The notes: generated by a model from the sequence alone, not told the origin. A DNA stretch of 64,000 nucleotides from Sporosarcina sp. Marseille-Q4063 (GCF_018309085.1 NZ_CP070502.1:3467001-3531000), one strand, 5' to 3'. Shown: positions 19,155 through 27,980, counted from the stretch's first letter. Translations and numbers: made by a program.

Positions 19155-20528
19155 CTATCTACGTTTCTCTTTCAACATCTGTTTATCCCTAAACCGATCA
19201 CTCATCCTATAAATAATAACACTAACAATAATAAATCCAGCCAACTCGCCTAATGAAGCAGCAATCGAGCCGTTTATGCCGTTTAAATGCGGCGAAATTC
19301 GAACGAAGAATAGCAAACTTACAATCACGACAATAATATTCCCAACCTGTGCAAGAAGCATTTTATTTGTCTGTCTATTCAGCATTAAAAACCCATTCAG
19401 AAAATCGACCCAAGGAAATACCAGTGTTTTAATGATAAAAAACTTTAACACCGCAATCGTTGCCACTGACAACGCCTCATCAGCACCCATAATCACACGC
19501 ATATACACCATTCCTACCGGCGTATAGCATAAAATACATAATAATAGCGTCGGTAAAATGCTTACGACAATCAGAAATCTGACCACTTTTTGTTTATTAT
19601 GTTCGTAAAATTGCAATACGAGTTGATGTGTATACATGAAAAATCCTAGAATCATATTCGTAATACTAAAAGCCAACGCAAATGACGCAATTCCCATTTC
19701 AAGATCATGTGACTTCGCCAATAAAATATAAATGACGGGTATCAAAATTGTTTGAAGCAGAAAATAATACATCATCGGAAAATAAAACTTAGAAACATCC
19801 GCCTGCGTTAATTGGTAAGGATCCTCAACATTCAATTCTTTTCTTAAAAACAAATTCCCTTTGTACACACTCACCAAACATTCCACAAGCATCCCCACGA
19901 GAAAAATAATCGCGCCGCTAACACTCGTAATATAATCAAAATGAACAAACAGATAAGCCGCGATAAACATCGCGATAAGACGAGCGACGACCCCAATCGT
20001 TAACCAGTTGGTCGCTAACTGCGTAATAATAATTCCTTGATACAGCCCGCGAATTCCAGAAAAAATAATGACTAAAAGAACGACTTGAAATGTAATGGAA
20101 ATCGCTTTTACCATATCGGGCGTAGCACCGAAAATATTCGTATACATCCAACCGCCTATGGGGCTAAACGCCACTCCGGCACTCAATAGCATCGTCACGA
20201 CTAAAACATATATGAAGAATTTGCCGAGTAATTTAAATGACTTCCGATCAGTCACCAATGCCGATGAAGTTTGTCTGAAAACAATCATTGGTCGTTCAAT
20301 TATGCCGAATAAAGACAATGCCACCGCATAACACGCAATGATAAAAACAGCATTTTCGCCTCTACTCAAAGTACCGTTAATAATTACATGTGTCACTGAC
20401 GTCAAACTTGCCGAGACCCCTAGCGGAATAAAAAAAGCGCTTAGCTGCCTGTACGATATGCCCTTTATTGATTGCAAAAATAAAAACCCCGTTTCTATTT
20501 GATGAATGAATGATGAAATCGTTTTCAA
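19155..20528 (-). CDS. MATE-like polytopic membrane protein (MOP superfamily)
   Basis: This is a 457-residue protein with about 12 hydrophobic segments, for example FIYVLVVTMLLSAGVAFSPI and IIVVIVSLLFFVRISPHL. It resembles MATE-like or ANKH-like exporters of the MOP flippase superfamily rather than any sugar permease. The start is a TTG with an AGGATAATAGAG upstream sequence, a weak site; an internal start is possible. It diverges from uxaE across about 130 bp that holds a 20-bp palindrome, suggesting shared control with uronate catabolism. The substrate is unknown; export of sugar acid or a toxic intermediate is only a guess. Confidence 0.7.
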   Translation of the reverse strand: MKTISSFIHQIETGFLFLQSIKGISYRQLSAFFIPLGVSASLTSVTHVIINGTLSRGENAVFIIACYAVALSLFGIIERPMIVFRQTSSALVTDRKSFKLLGKFFIYVLVVTMLLSAGVAFSPIGGWMYTNIFGATPDMVKAISITFQVVLLVIIFSGIRGLYQGIIITQLATNWLTIGVVARLIAMFIAAYLFVHFDYITSVSGAIIFLVGMLVECLVSVYKGNLFLRKELNVEDPYQLTQADVSKFYFPMMYYFLLQTILIPVIYILLAKSHDLEMGIASFALAFSITNMILGFFMYTHQLVLQFYEHNKQKVVRFLIVVSILPTLLLCILCYTPVGMVYMRVIMGADEALSVATIAVLKFFIIKTLVFPWVDFLNGFLMLNRQTNKMLLAQVGNIIVVIVSLLFFVRISPHLNGINGSIAASLGELAGFIIVSVIIYRMSDRFRDKQMLKEKRR

Positions 20529-20555
20529 TTACTCTATTATCCTGTATGAATGTTC

Positions 20556-20606
20556 TTGCACTTTCATTATAAATCAGATACTATATAAATAACAACGTTG
20601 TTATTT
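20556..20606 (+). promoter_or_regulatory. Candidate uxaE promoter with 20-bp palindromic operator
   Basis: TTGCAC (20556-20561), 17 nt, TACTAT (20579-20584) form a plausible sigma-A promoter. Directly downstream, 20587-20606 is a perfect palindrome, AAATAACAAC/GTTGTTATTT, covering the likely start point. A repressor lifted by a uronate signal is the simplest reading. The regulator is not encoded next to it. Confidence 0.55.
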
Positions 20607-20655
20607 TCCGTTGTCTAATAGAATAACTATAAATATACTATAAAGGATTGATCTC

Positions 20656-22149
20656 ATGGAGCACTTATTACCAACGATTGATTTATTAGCAGAAGGAAAA
20701 ATAGCTTCTGATTCAACTGGACTTAAAGTATACAAAGCATCATACACAAATAGCGATGATGTGCATTTATTGATGGTTAAAGATCAAGCGGAAAAATATA
20801 TTTTAGCAACTGGTACCGGCCAATTATACGATGACTTAGAAGGCACGAGCATTGGTGGAAAAGGGAAGGCATGTCCTTTAACTTATGAAAACCGTCTCGT
20901 TCTAAATCGTTATTTCGATTATACAGCACCCCGTGCATTTGGCACTGAAATTGCAACAATCGGTTTAGGCGACCGTTTGGGATTAGCTTCACCAGGACAT
21001 ATCGAAACGGTTCAAGGTAAAGCAATTAAACCTGTTCTTGCACAACAAAGTATTCGCGAGTTGACACTGACAAATCGCTCAATGACAGATATGTTAGACG
21101 CTGCTGCCTTCGCAGTTTTCCAAGAAGGCTATAAAGGCGGATACGGTGCTGACGGAGACCATATTAAAGAAGAATCCGATATCAAATATGCTTTGTCATT
21201 AGGCGTATCAATGATTACACTTGACTGTTCAGATCAAATTGACAAAACAATCGAAGAAGCGTCAGATGAAGTCATCGCGTCGGAATTTAATAACGTACCT
21301 GAAGACGTTAAACAACGCTACTTTGATAAGTATTTAAACAAAGCATTTGAAGTGAACGGCTTGTCACTGACATTTGATGAAGCCTCATTGATGAGAAACA
21401 TCTTGCTTTACGATGAAGCAATTTCGTACACAACACATGTCTACAATGAATACATTAGCAAAGAAGACCGCGCCATCGACTTTGAAATTTCGATTGATGA
21501 AACTGAAACGGTTACTGCACCGATTTCACACTTCTTCGTTGCAAATGAACTCATCGAAAGAGGCGTAACAGTAGTTAGTCTAGCGCCAAGGTTCTGTGGG
21601 GAATTCCAAAAAGGAATCGACTACATCGGGGACGTTGAACAATTTGAAGTTGAACTTCGTGAACACGCGCTGATTGCAGAACACTTTGGTTACAAACTAA
21701 GTATCCACTCGGGCAGTGATAAGTTCATGGTATTCCCGATTATCGCGGAATATACAAAAGGCGTTTTCCATGTGAAAACTGCTGGAACGAACTGGCTTGA
21801 AGCAATTCGAGTGATTGCGAATGTGAATCCAGGTCTATATAGACGCATGCATACATTCGCACTTGAAAACTTTGAAGAAGCGCTGAAGTATTACCATGTA
21901 ACGCCAGATTTGGACAGCGTCGCTTCACTTGATAGCGTTTCAGACGATCAACTTGCAGAATATATGAACAACGATGCAGCCCGTCAATTATTCCACGTCA
22001 CTTACGGTTTAATTTTAACGGCTAAAGACGAAAATGATGAATTTGTATTTAGAGACGAGTTCTTCAAAACACTCGACGAACACGAAGATGACTACCGCGC
22101 GGCACTTGTTAAACATATCGGTAGACATATTGAATTATTGGGATTGTAA
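20656..22149 (+). CDS. uxaE: Tagaturonate epimerase (tagaturonate to fructuronate)
   Basis: This is a 497-residue protein of the UxaE family, the metal-dependent C4 epimerase that converts D-tagaturonate to D-fructuronate, first characterised in Thermotoga. Family-like segments are GYGADGDHIKEESDI, PRFCGEFQKGIDYIGD and LSIHSGSDKFMVFPII, rich in Asp, His and Glu suitable for metal binding. No signal peptide is present. An AAAGGA site precedes the ATG and a strong terminator follows the stop, so the gene is probably monocistronic. It links galacturonate to the fructuronate reductase encoded at 24878. Uronate isomerase (UxaC), needed upstream, is not in this window. Confidence 0.87.
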   Translation: MEHLLPTIDLLAEGKIASDSTGLKVYKASYTNSDDVHLLMVKDQAEKYILATGTGQLYDDLEGTSIGGKGKACPLTYENRLVLNRYFDYTAPRAFGTEIATIGLGDRLGLASPGHIETVQGKAIKPVLAQQSIRELTLTNRSMTDMLDAAAFAVFQEGYKGGYGADGDHIKEESDIKYALSLGVSMITLDCSDQIDKTIEEASDEVIASEFNNVPEDVKQRYFDKYLNKAFEVNGLSLTFDEASLMRNILLYDEAISYTTHVYNEYISKEDRAIDFEISIDETETVTAPISHFFVANELIERGVTVVSLAPRFCGEFQKGIDYIGDVEQFEVELREHALIAEHFGYKLSIHSGSDKFMVFPIIAEYTKGVFHVKTAGTNWLEAIRVIANVNPGLYRRMHTFALENFEEALKYYHVTPDLDSVASLDSVSDDQLAEYMNNDAARQLFHVTYGLILTAKDENDEFVFRDEFFKTLDEHEDDYRAALVKHIGRHIELLGL

Positions 22150-22165
22150 GATAGCTCGAGAATAG

Positions 22166-22198
22166 AAAGATGAGAGAACAATTTCTCATCTTTTTTTT
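22166..22198 (+). terminator. Terminator after uxaE
   Basis: AAAGATGAGA pairs perfectly with TCTCATCTTT over an 8-nt loop and runs into eight Ts. It separates uxaE from larE. Confidence 0.9.
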
Positions 22199-22214
22199 CA
22201 TACAAATAAAAAAC

Positions 22215-22275
22215 TTGAAATGTAAAACGCTTACATCTATAATGAAGGTGTCAGTTAGTTTGTCGGTCAAATTAA
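22215..22275 (+). promoter_or_regulatory. larE promoter with overlapping palindromes
   Basis: TTGAAA (22215-22220), 17 nt, TATAAT (22238-22243) is a near-consensus sigma-A promoter. TGTAA-AACGC-TTACA (22221-22235) fills the spacer. It resembles cre but its half-sites are one base too far apart. TTTG-TCGGT-CAAA (about 22259-22271) lies just downstream of the start. The leader to larE would be about 170 nt. Confidence 0.65.
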
Positions 22276-22426
22276 AGCGAAGTAAAATAGATGAAGTAAG
22301 CTCAGTTGACAATTGTTTGATGTAAACCTAAGCTGAAGATATAGAGTATTCAAACTAAGTTGAACCGTTGTCTTTAACGTATTATGGTGCATATACAATA
22401 ATAACAAGAAAAGTGGGGCGAAAGAA

Positions 22427-23254
22427 ATGAACGAAACAACTATTCAAAAGAATCTTGAATTAGGAGAAATCCTTTCTGGCATGGGACGCGTCATGGTAGC
22501 ATTTTCTGGTGGAGTCGACAGCGCTTTAGTTTTAAAGAGAGCGCAAGAAGAACTAGGAGACCAAGTGTTGGCGGTTGTTGTTGCATCAGAACTATTCCGT
22601 AAGCAAGAGTTTGAAGATGCGGTTAAACTTGCAGAAGATATGGGTGTCGCTGTTTATAAAACAGAAATCAAAGAATTAGACAATCCGGATATCGTTGCTA
22701 ACACTCCGGACAGTTGGTATTACAGTAAGAAAATGCTTTATACGCATTTGAATGAGCTAGCGGAACGCATGGATTATCCTTATGTTTTAGATGGCATGAT
22801 CATGGACGATTTAGATGATTTCCGTCCGGGCATGCGCGCAAGAAAAGAAGCTGGCGCACGCAGCGTATTGCAAGAAGCAAAGATTTATAAGAAGGAAGTT
22901 CGCGAACTTGCAAATGAATTAGGACTCCCAGTATGGGATAAGCCTGCATCATGCAGTCTCGCATCAAGAATTCCATACGGCATCGAAATTGATAAACAAA
23001 AAATCGAACAAGTTGATCAAGCTGAAATCTTTTTAGCGAAAATCGGTTTCCCACAAGTCCGTGTTCGTCACCATGATAACGTAGCGCGAATTGAGGTAAC
23101 TCCTGAAGAAATTACTAAATTAGTCGAGCAACGCGATAGCATCCATTTAAAGCTTAAATCACTTGGCTTTACTTATGTTTCACTAGATTTACGCGGATAC
23201 CGCACAGGTAGCATGAATGAAGAACTGCCTGAGAGCGTACTGAAAAGCGTCTAA
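22427..23254 (+). CDS. larE: LarE, ATP-dependent sacrificial sulfur transferase for the nickel-pincer cofactor
   Basis: This is a 275-residue PP-loop enzyme that adenylates the cofactor precursor and inserts sulfur to form its thiocarboxylates. The ATP loop is AFSGGVDSALVLKRA (25-39). Cys176 in DKPASCSLASRIPYG is the only cysteine in the protein. It falls at the same residue number as the sacrificial Cys176 of Lactobacillus plantarum LarE, so this is the single-cysteine, single-turnover type rather than the iron-sulfur type. It has its own promoter and terminator, one gene ahead of the operon carrying the cofactor-dependent isomerase, larB and larC. Confidence 0.93.
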   Translation: MNETTIQKNLELGEILSGMGRVMVAFSGGVDSALVLKRAQEELGDQVLAVVVASELFRKQEFEDAVKLAEDMGVAVYKTEIKELDNPDIVANTPDSWYYSKKMLYTHLNELAERMDYPYVLDGMIMDDLDDFRPGMRARKEAGARSVLQEAKIYKKEVRELANELGLPVWDKPASCSLASRIPYGIEIDKQKIEQVDQAEIFLAKIGFPQVRVRHHDNVARIEVTPEEITKLVEQRDSIHLKLKSLGFTYVSLDLRGYRTGSMNEELPESVLKSV

Positions 23255-23261
23255 CGATTAT

Positions 23262-23300
23262 AAGCACTTCACTATATATTATGGTGAAGTGCTTTTCATT
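23262..23300 (+). terminator. Terminator after larE
   Basis: AAGCACTTCAC pairs perfectly with GTGAAGTGCTT over an 11-nt loop, followed by a T-rich tract. The rest of the 320-base gap to 23575 holds the promoter region of the next operon. Confidence 0.88.
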
Positions 23301-23398
23301 TCGAATAAAAATTAGCGGCATTCAGAACGGGAAAGATGATTATCAATATTTTTTGGTTGCTCGAATAGCCTGTTAAGGCGTATATGTGCAAATGATTG

Positions 23399-23460
23399 TT
23401 GACGAAGAATTGGTTAAATGATATTCTATAATTAGGTGTTTGTTTAGTCGGCAAACAAAT
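23399..23460 (+). promoter_or_regulatory. Promoter/operator region of the epimerase-larBC operon
   Basis: TATAAT (23427-23432) is followed by TTTGTTT-AGTCGGC-AAACAAA, a 7-bp inverted repeat (about 23440-23460). There is no good -35 box 17 nt before TATAAT. TTGACG (23399-23404) with TATTCT (23422-23427) at 17 nt is an alternative. The layout TATAAT, AGGTGT, GTCGG, AAATTAA resembles that of the larE promoter and suggests shared regulation. Confidence 0.5.
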
Positions 23461-23575
23461 TAAGTGGGTTATAAATACGGCTTTCAGTTATTTTAAAACA
23501 GACTTTGTAAGGGCTTTCACTTTATTATACGATAATTAGTTTTTTTACTATAGAGAATTAGGAGTGGATCATGTT

Positions 23576-24844
23576 ATGAGTATCATTGACGAACTTTTAA
23601 AAGACATTCCAGTACCGAAAATGGCGAAGGTTAAGCAGACATTCGACAACGAACAGTTGGATGATGTTGATCAAGCATTGCAAGATGCATTGAAGCAAGA
23701 GGAAATTCGAAAAACGGTAAAGCCTGGAATGGAAATAGCTGTCGCTGTAGGAAGCCGTGGTGTTGACAAAATTGTCGAAGTGACTGCACGCACGATAAAG
23801 TTTTTACAAGATCTAGGTGCTAAACCGTTTATCGTTCCAAGCATGGGAAGTCACGGAGGCGCATCAGCAGAAGGACAAATCGCTGTTTTAGCCCATTTGG
23901 GTGTTACAGAAGAATCGGCTAACTGTGAAATTCGCTCGTCTATGGAAGTTGTAGAGATTGGAAAATTAGAAAATGGATTGCCTGTTTATGTTGATAAATA
24001 TGCATCTGAAGCAGATGGAATTGTTGTTATCAACCGGGTAAAACCACATACTGCATTCAGAGGAACTGTTGAAAGCGGCATTATGAAGATGATCGCGATC
24101 GGTTTGGGTAAGCAAAAAGGTGCAGAAGCATGTCATCAGCTCGGATTTGAACATATGGGCAAACATATTATTCTAATGTCGAACATGATTCTCGAAAAAT
24201 TGCCTGTACTTTTCGGTGTTGCAACGGTTGAAAATGCTTTTGACAAGGTTGCGCATGTTGAAGTATTGCTTCCGGATGTCATTGAATCGAGGGAAACTGA
24301 ACTTCAAAAAATGGCGAAAAAGCTATTGCCGAAGATTGATTTCAAAAATATCGACGTTCTGGTCATTGATGAAATCGGTAAAAACATCAGTGGGGACGGC
24401 ATGGATCCGAATATTACGGGACGTTATCCAACGCCTTATGCGCACGGCGGACCTGAAGTGAATAAAATGGTTGTTCTAGACTTGACGCCTGAAACTGAAG
24501 GAAACGCGAATGGTGTCGGAACTGCAGATTTCACGACACAACGTCTAATCGATAAAACAGATTGGGATGCGACGTATGCGAATGGTCTCACATCAACAGT
24601 CGTCGCACCAACGAAAGCTGCAACGACGTTGAAGAATGACCGCCTAGCTTTAAAAGCAGCGATTAAGACTTGTAATATTTTCGATTTCACTAAGGTTAAA
24701 ATGGTACGCATCAAAAACACATTGGAACTTAGCGAGATTGAAGTGTCGGAAGCTTTATTGAACGAAGTTGAAAGTAATGAAAACCTAACGAAGGTATCAG
24801 AGCTATATGAATTGACGTTTGATGATGAAGGTAACTTAGCGTAA
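23576..24844 (+). CDS. LarA-family nickel-pincer-dependent hydroxyacid epimerase (probable D-mannonate/D-gluconate 2-epimerase)
   Basis: This is a 422-residue LarA/DUF2088 protein. I start at ATG 23576, 11 nt after AGGAG; the GTG at 23564 overlaps that site. Likely active-site residues are His93 (SHGG), His158 (VKPHTAF), Lys171 (GIMKM, cofactor tether) and His187 (ACHQLGF, nickel ligand). The Lys-to-His spacing of 16 equals that of Lys184/His200 in L. plantarum LarA, but the sequences around them differ from true lactate racemases. LarA homologues are known to include a D-gluconate 2-epimerase. The genes around it (uxaE, fructuronate-reductase-like SDR, gluconokinase, larE/B/C) make mannonate/gluconate the best substrate guess. 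Family membership is firm; substrate is inferred. Confidence 0.85.
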   Translation: MSIIDELLKDIPVPKMAKVKQTFDNEQLDDVDQALQDALKQEEIRKTVKPGMEIAVAVGSRGVDKIVEVTARTIKFLQDLGAKPFIVPSMGSHGGASAEGQIAVLAHLGVTEESANCEIRSSMEVVEIGKLENGLPVYVDKYASEADGIVVINRVKPHTAFRGTVESGIMKMIAIGLGKQKGAEACHQLGFEHMGKHIILMSNMILEKLPVLFGVATVENAFDKVAHVEVLLPDVIESRETELQKMAKKLLPKIDFKNIDVLVIDEIGKNISGDGMDPNITGRYPTPYAHGGPEVNKMVVLDLTPETEGNANGVGTADFTTQRLIDKTDWDATYANGLTSTVVAPTKAATTLKNDRLALKAAIKTCNIFDFTKVKMVRIKNTLELSEIEVSEALLNEVESNENLTKVSELYELTFDDEGNLA

Positions 24845-24877
24845 ACGCTGAACTATACAGATAGAGGAGATTTTACA

Positions 24878-25648
24878 ATGGGAAAATTATTTGATTTGAC
24901 TGGGAAAACAGCTGTTGCAATTGGTGGAAACAGCGTATTGGGGTCATCCATGGTTAAAGGATTGGCGGACCAAGGCGCGCAAATTGCTGTAGTTGGCCGT
25001 AATTTAGAAACAGCGGAGAAAGTTGTACAAGAAATTATCGGAAAAGGTGGAAAAGCGAAAGCGTTCCGCGCAGATGTTGTTTCAAAGGAATCACTTGAAA
25101 ACGTAGCAACTGAAATTGAAGCGTGGTCAGGCGGTTGGGATATTTTATTGAATGCGCCGGGAACGAATAGTCCGACACCGTTCTTTGAAATTGAAGAAGA
25201 TGAGTGGGATCATATTTTAGATGTTAACTTAAAAGGCATCATGTTAACAACGCAAGTATTTGCGAAGAAAATGATTGATCAAGAAAGAAAAGGCAGCATC
25301 ATTAATATTTCATCTGTATCTTCAACGACACCGCTTTCTAGAGTATTTACGTACTCTGTTTCAAAAGCAGGCGTTAATAATATGACACAATTTTTGGCAC
25401 GCGAATTTGCGCCTTACGGCATTCGTGTCAATGCAATTATTCCTGGATTCTTCCCAGCGGAGCAAAACCGTAAAATCTTGAGTGAAGAAAGAATCGAATC
25501 CATCATGGGCCATACACCGATGAATCGTTTCGGTGATCCTGAAGAGTTAGTCGGTACGGCAGTTTGGTTAGCATCCGACAAAGCATCTAGCTTTGTTACG
25601 GGAACGCTGATTCGCGTTGACGGTGGATTTGGAAGTATGACAATTTAA
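24878..25648 (+). CDS. SDR-family oxidoreductase, probable fructuronate reductase (mannonate dehydrogenase)
   Basis: This is a 256-residue classical short-chain dehydrogenase. The cofactor loop is slightly unusual (GGNSVLG, residues 16-22). The catalytic residues are visible: Asn/Ser in NISSVSS, Tyr159 and Lys163 in FTYSVSKAGV. It resembles the SDR-type mannonate oxidoreductases (UxuB/YjmF) that reduce D-fructuronate to D-mannonate with NAD(P)H. It lies 33 nt after the LarA-like epimerase gene with an AGAGGAGAT site, so the two are cotranscribed. Together with uxaE it would supply mannonate to that epimerase. KDG or gluconate dehydrogenase activities are the main alternatives. Confidence 0.82.
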   Translation: MGKLFDLTGKTAVAIGGNSVLGSSMVKGLADQGAQIAVVGRNLETAEKVVQEIIGKGGKAKAFRADVVSKESLENVATEIEAWSGGWDILLNAPGTNSPTPFFEIEEDEWDHILDVNLKGIMLTTQVFAKKMIDQERKGSIINISSVSSTTPLSRVFTYSVSKAGVNNMTQFLAREFAPYGIRVNAIIPGFFPAEQNRKILSEERIESIMGHTPMNRFGDPEELVGTAVWLASDKASSFVTGTLIRVDGGFGSMTI

Positions 25649-25658
25649 GTTTGAACCT

Positions 25659-25694
25659 AAGCTTTGGAGTAAAATCCAAAGCTTCTTCTTTATT
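25659..25694 (+). terminator. Attenuator hairpin between the SDR and gluconokinase genes
   Basis: AAGCTTTGG pairs with CCAAAGCTT over an 8-nt loop, followed by CTTCTTTATT. The weak T tract suggests partial termination inside the operon. Confidence 0.65.
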
Positions 25695-25732
25695 AATATT
25701 GAATTTTTATATGTGGAAGGGAAGAAATCACA

Positions 25733-27205
25733 ATGAAAAAAGATTTAGTGCTCGCATTAGATATTGGAACGACAAGTGCAAAAGCGGTACTTTTTGAATT
25801 AGATGGGAAGTTAGTTGCGTCGGCTGAAAGAATGGTCACTTCTAATTATCCCCAAACAGATTGGGTCGAACAAGATCCTATTGAAATTGAAAGGGCTTCT
25901 GTCGGTGCTATTAATGATTGCATGAAGAAGTCGAATCGTAAAAAAGAAGATGTGTTAACGTTAGGGATTTCTTGTGCCATGCATTCATTGATTTGTGTGA
26001 ACGAAAACTATGAACCGCTTTCTCAAGCTATAATTTGGGCAGACGGCCGAAGTAACGAGCAAGCCAAAAACCTTAGAGAAACCGTTGGCGATAGCATTTA
26101 TGCCAATACGGGACTTCCAAATCATCCAATGTCACCGCTAAGTAAATTGCTTTGGATGAAAGAAACGAATTTCGAACCGTATAAACAAGCCGGCTATTTT
26201 ATTTCCGTAAAAGAATACGTTCTTCAAAAGTGGTTTGGTCGCAGCATCATTGATTATTCAATGGCATCCGCTACAGGGTTATTTAATATGAAGACATTCG
26301 ATTGGGATGAAGAAGCACTCGAACTCGCGGGTGTTAACAGAAACCAACTTTCGCGGATTGTGCCGCCGACAGAAATGCTTACTAGAATTAAAGAGGATAT
26401 TGCTGAAGAGATGGGTATTTCAAGTGAGATGCCATTTGTCATCGGTTCTGCAGATGGTCAATTGGCGAATCTCGGAAGCGGGGCCATTAATCCGGGCGAA
26501 GTGGCGATATCCGCTGGGACGAGCGGAGCAATTCGACAAATGATTAAAGGTTTTGAAGTCAGTGATAGCCAAGAAACATTTTGTTATGCTTTCACTGATG
26601 AATTGTCAATCCTCGGGGGACCCACAAATAACGGTGGAATCGCCTTGCAGTGGTTGAAAGAACTTATCGATTATCAGGGCAGCTTTGACGAATTAACTGC
26701 AGAAGCAGAGAAAGTTGCTCCAGGTGCAGAAGGCGTGTTGTTTTTACCGTATATTAACGGGGAAAGAGCTCCGATATGGAAGCAAGAAGCTAAAGGTAAC
26801 TTCTTTGGACTTTCCATTACACATAAAAAAGAACACTTAGTTCGTGCTGTTTTGGAAGGGATTACGTATAATCTATACCATATCGGGAAAGCGCTTGAAG
26901 ATAAGGTCGGCGAACCCGAGAAAATATTCGTCAACGGCGGTTTAGCTCAATCTCCACTATGGGTGCAAATGCTTGCTGATGTATTTGGGAAAGATGTCTA
27001 TGTATCCGAAAGTCACCATAGTGCGGCTTGGGGAGCGGCATGGACAGCGTTGGTCGCGATGGGTAAGGTGGATTCATTTGAAGAAATCAAACAGAATATC
27101 CCGATTGAAGCGATCATCAAACCAAATCTAGATAATCATAAAATCTATGCAAAAGCATTTGAAAAGTATAGTGGAATTGCGAGCGACTTATCGAAGTACT
27201 TTTAA
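25733..27205 (+). CDS. gntK: Gluconokinase (FGGY family)
   Basis: This is a 490-residue two-domain FGGY carbohydrate kinase. The N-terminal phosphate loop is LDIGTTSAKAVLFE (9-22), the substrate-domain signature region includes WADGRSNEQA, and the C-terminal ATP-site motif is VNGGLAQSPLW. Overall it matches Bacillus GntK, which phosphorylates D-gluconate to 6-phosphogluconate. It sits between the reductase and larB genes. In this context it would take gluconate made by the nickel-dependent epimerase into the pentose phosphate pathway. No gluconate permease (GntP) or GntR gene is adjacent, which argues that gluconate is made internally. Xylulokinase-like specificity is the alternative. Confidence 0.87.
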   Translation: MKKDLVLALDIGTTSAKAVLFELDGKLVASAERMVTSNYPQTDWVEQDPIEIERASVGAINDCMKKSNRKKEDVLTLGISCAMHSLICVNENYEPLSQAIIWADGRSNEQAKNLRETVGDSIYANTGLPNHPMSPLSKLLWMKETNFEPYKQAGYFISVKEYVLQKWFGRSIIDYSMASATGLFNMKTFDWDEEALELAGVNRNQLSRIVPPTEMLTRIKEDIAEEMGISSEMPFVIGSADGQLANLGSGAINPGEVAISAGTSGAIRQMIKGFEVSDSQETFCYAFTDELSILGGPTNNGGIALQWLKELIDYQGSFDELTAEAEKVAPGAEGVLFLPYINGERAPIWKQEAKGNFFGLSITHKKEHLVRAVLEGITYNLYHIGKALEDKVGEPEKIFVNGGLAQSPLWVQMLADVFGKDVYVSESHHSAAWGAAWTALVAMGKVDSFEEIKQNIPIEAIIKPNLDNHKIYAKAFEKYSGIASDLSKYF

Positions 27206-27226
27206 CGTAATAGAGGGTGAAAATAG

Positions 27227-27976
27227 ATGGAAGACATTTTGAAGCAAGTTCAACAAGGCACGTTAACCGTTGAAGAAGCCAAAATAAAGTTGGCTACATA
27301 TGAAAACCTGGGATTTGCGAAAGTAGATCATCATCGTAAAAAACGTCAAGGATTTCCTGAAACGATTTACGGGGAAGGGAAATCTGCTGAGCAAATTTCA
27401 GCCATCATTTCCGCAATCCGCGCGAATAATGATTATGTATTAGTGACGCGGATTACTGAAGAAAAATCGGTTGAAGTGCAAAAAAATCATCCCGATTTAC
27501 TTTATAATAATCAAGCTCAAATTTTGCATTCTCTACGACGGAGCGAAGATATATTCGGCACGGGATATATTGCGGTTGTCTGCGCGGGCACATCAGATTT
27601 ACGAGTTGCTGAAGAAGCTGCTGTTACTGCAGAAGTATTCGGCTGTGAAGTTCGTCGTTTTTATGATGTTGGGGTAGCTGGAATTCATCGTCTTTTTGAT
27701 AATATCGATGAAATTCAAAATGCGACCGTTTCAATCGTAGTTGCGGGAATGGACGGTGCTCTGCCAAGTGTTGTCGGCGGACTTGTTTCACACCCTGTCA
27801 TTGCGGTACCGACAAGTGTCGGTTACGGAGCAAGTTATAATGGTTTAGCCGCATTGTTGACGATGCTGAATTCTTGTGCATCCGGCATCAGTGTTGTAAA
27901 TATCGATAATGGATTTGGCGGCGCTTATAATGCGGCATTGATCCATAAATTGGCGCAGCGAAAAGAGGAGGGGTGA
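27227..27976 (+). CDS. larB: LarB, pyridinium-3,5-biscarboxylic acid mononucleotide synthase
   Basis: This is a 249-residue protein that carboxylates and hydrolyses nicotinic acid adenine dinucleotide in the first step of nickel-pincer cofactor synthesis. The C-terminal half has the PurE-like fold, with the signature CAGTSDLRVAEEAA (119-132). Cys217 in LNSCASG corresponds in position and context to the catalytic cysteine of known LarB. It lies 21 nt after gntK and 4 nt before larC, with larC's ribosome binding site inside its end. Co-transcription with a LarA-like isomerase is the normal arrangement. Confidence 0.92.
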   Translation: MEDILKQVQQGTLTVEEAKIKLATYENLGFAKVDHHRKKRQGFPETIYGEGKSAEQISAIISAIRANNDYVLVTRITEEKSVEVQKNHPDLLYNNQAQILHSLRRSEDIFGTGYIAVVCAGTSDLRVAEEAAVTAEVFGCEVRRFYDVGVAGIHRLFDNIDEIQNATVSIVVAGMDGALPSVVGGLVSHPVIAVPTSVGYGASYNGLAALLTMLNSCASGISVVNIDNGFGGAYNAALIHKLAQRKEEG

Positions 27977-27980
27977 CAGC

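Noticed and set aside
22221..22235. cre site within the larE promoter
   Set aside because: TGTAA-AACGC-TTACA has half-sites separated by 5 bases instead of the 4 in cre, so it fits a different operator better.
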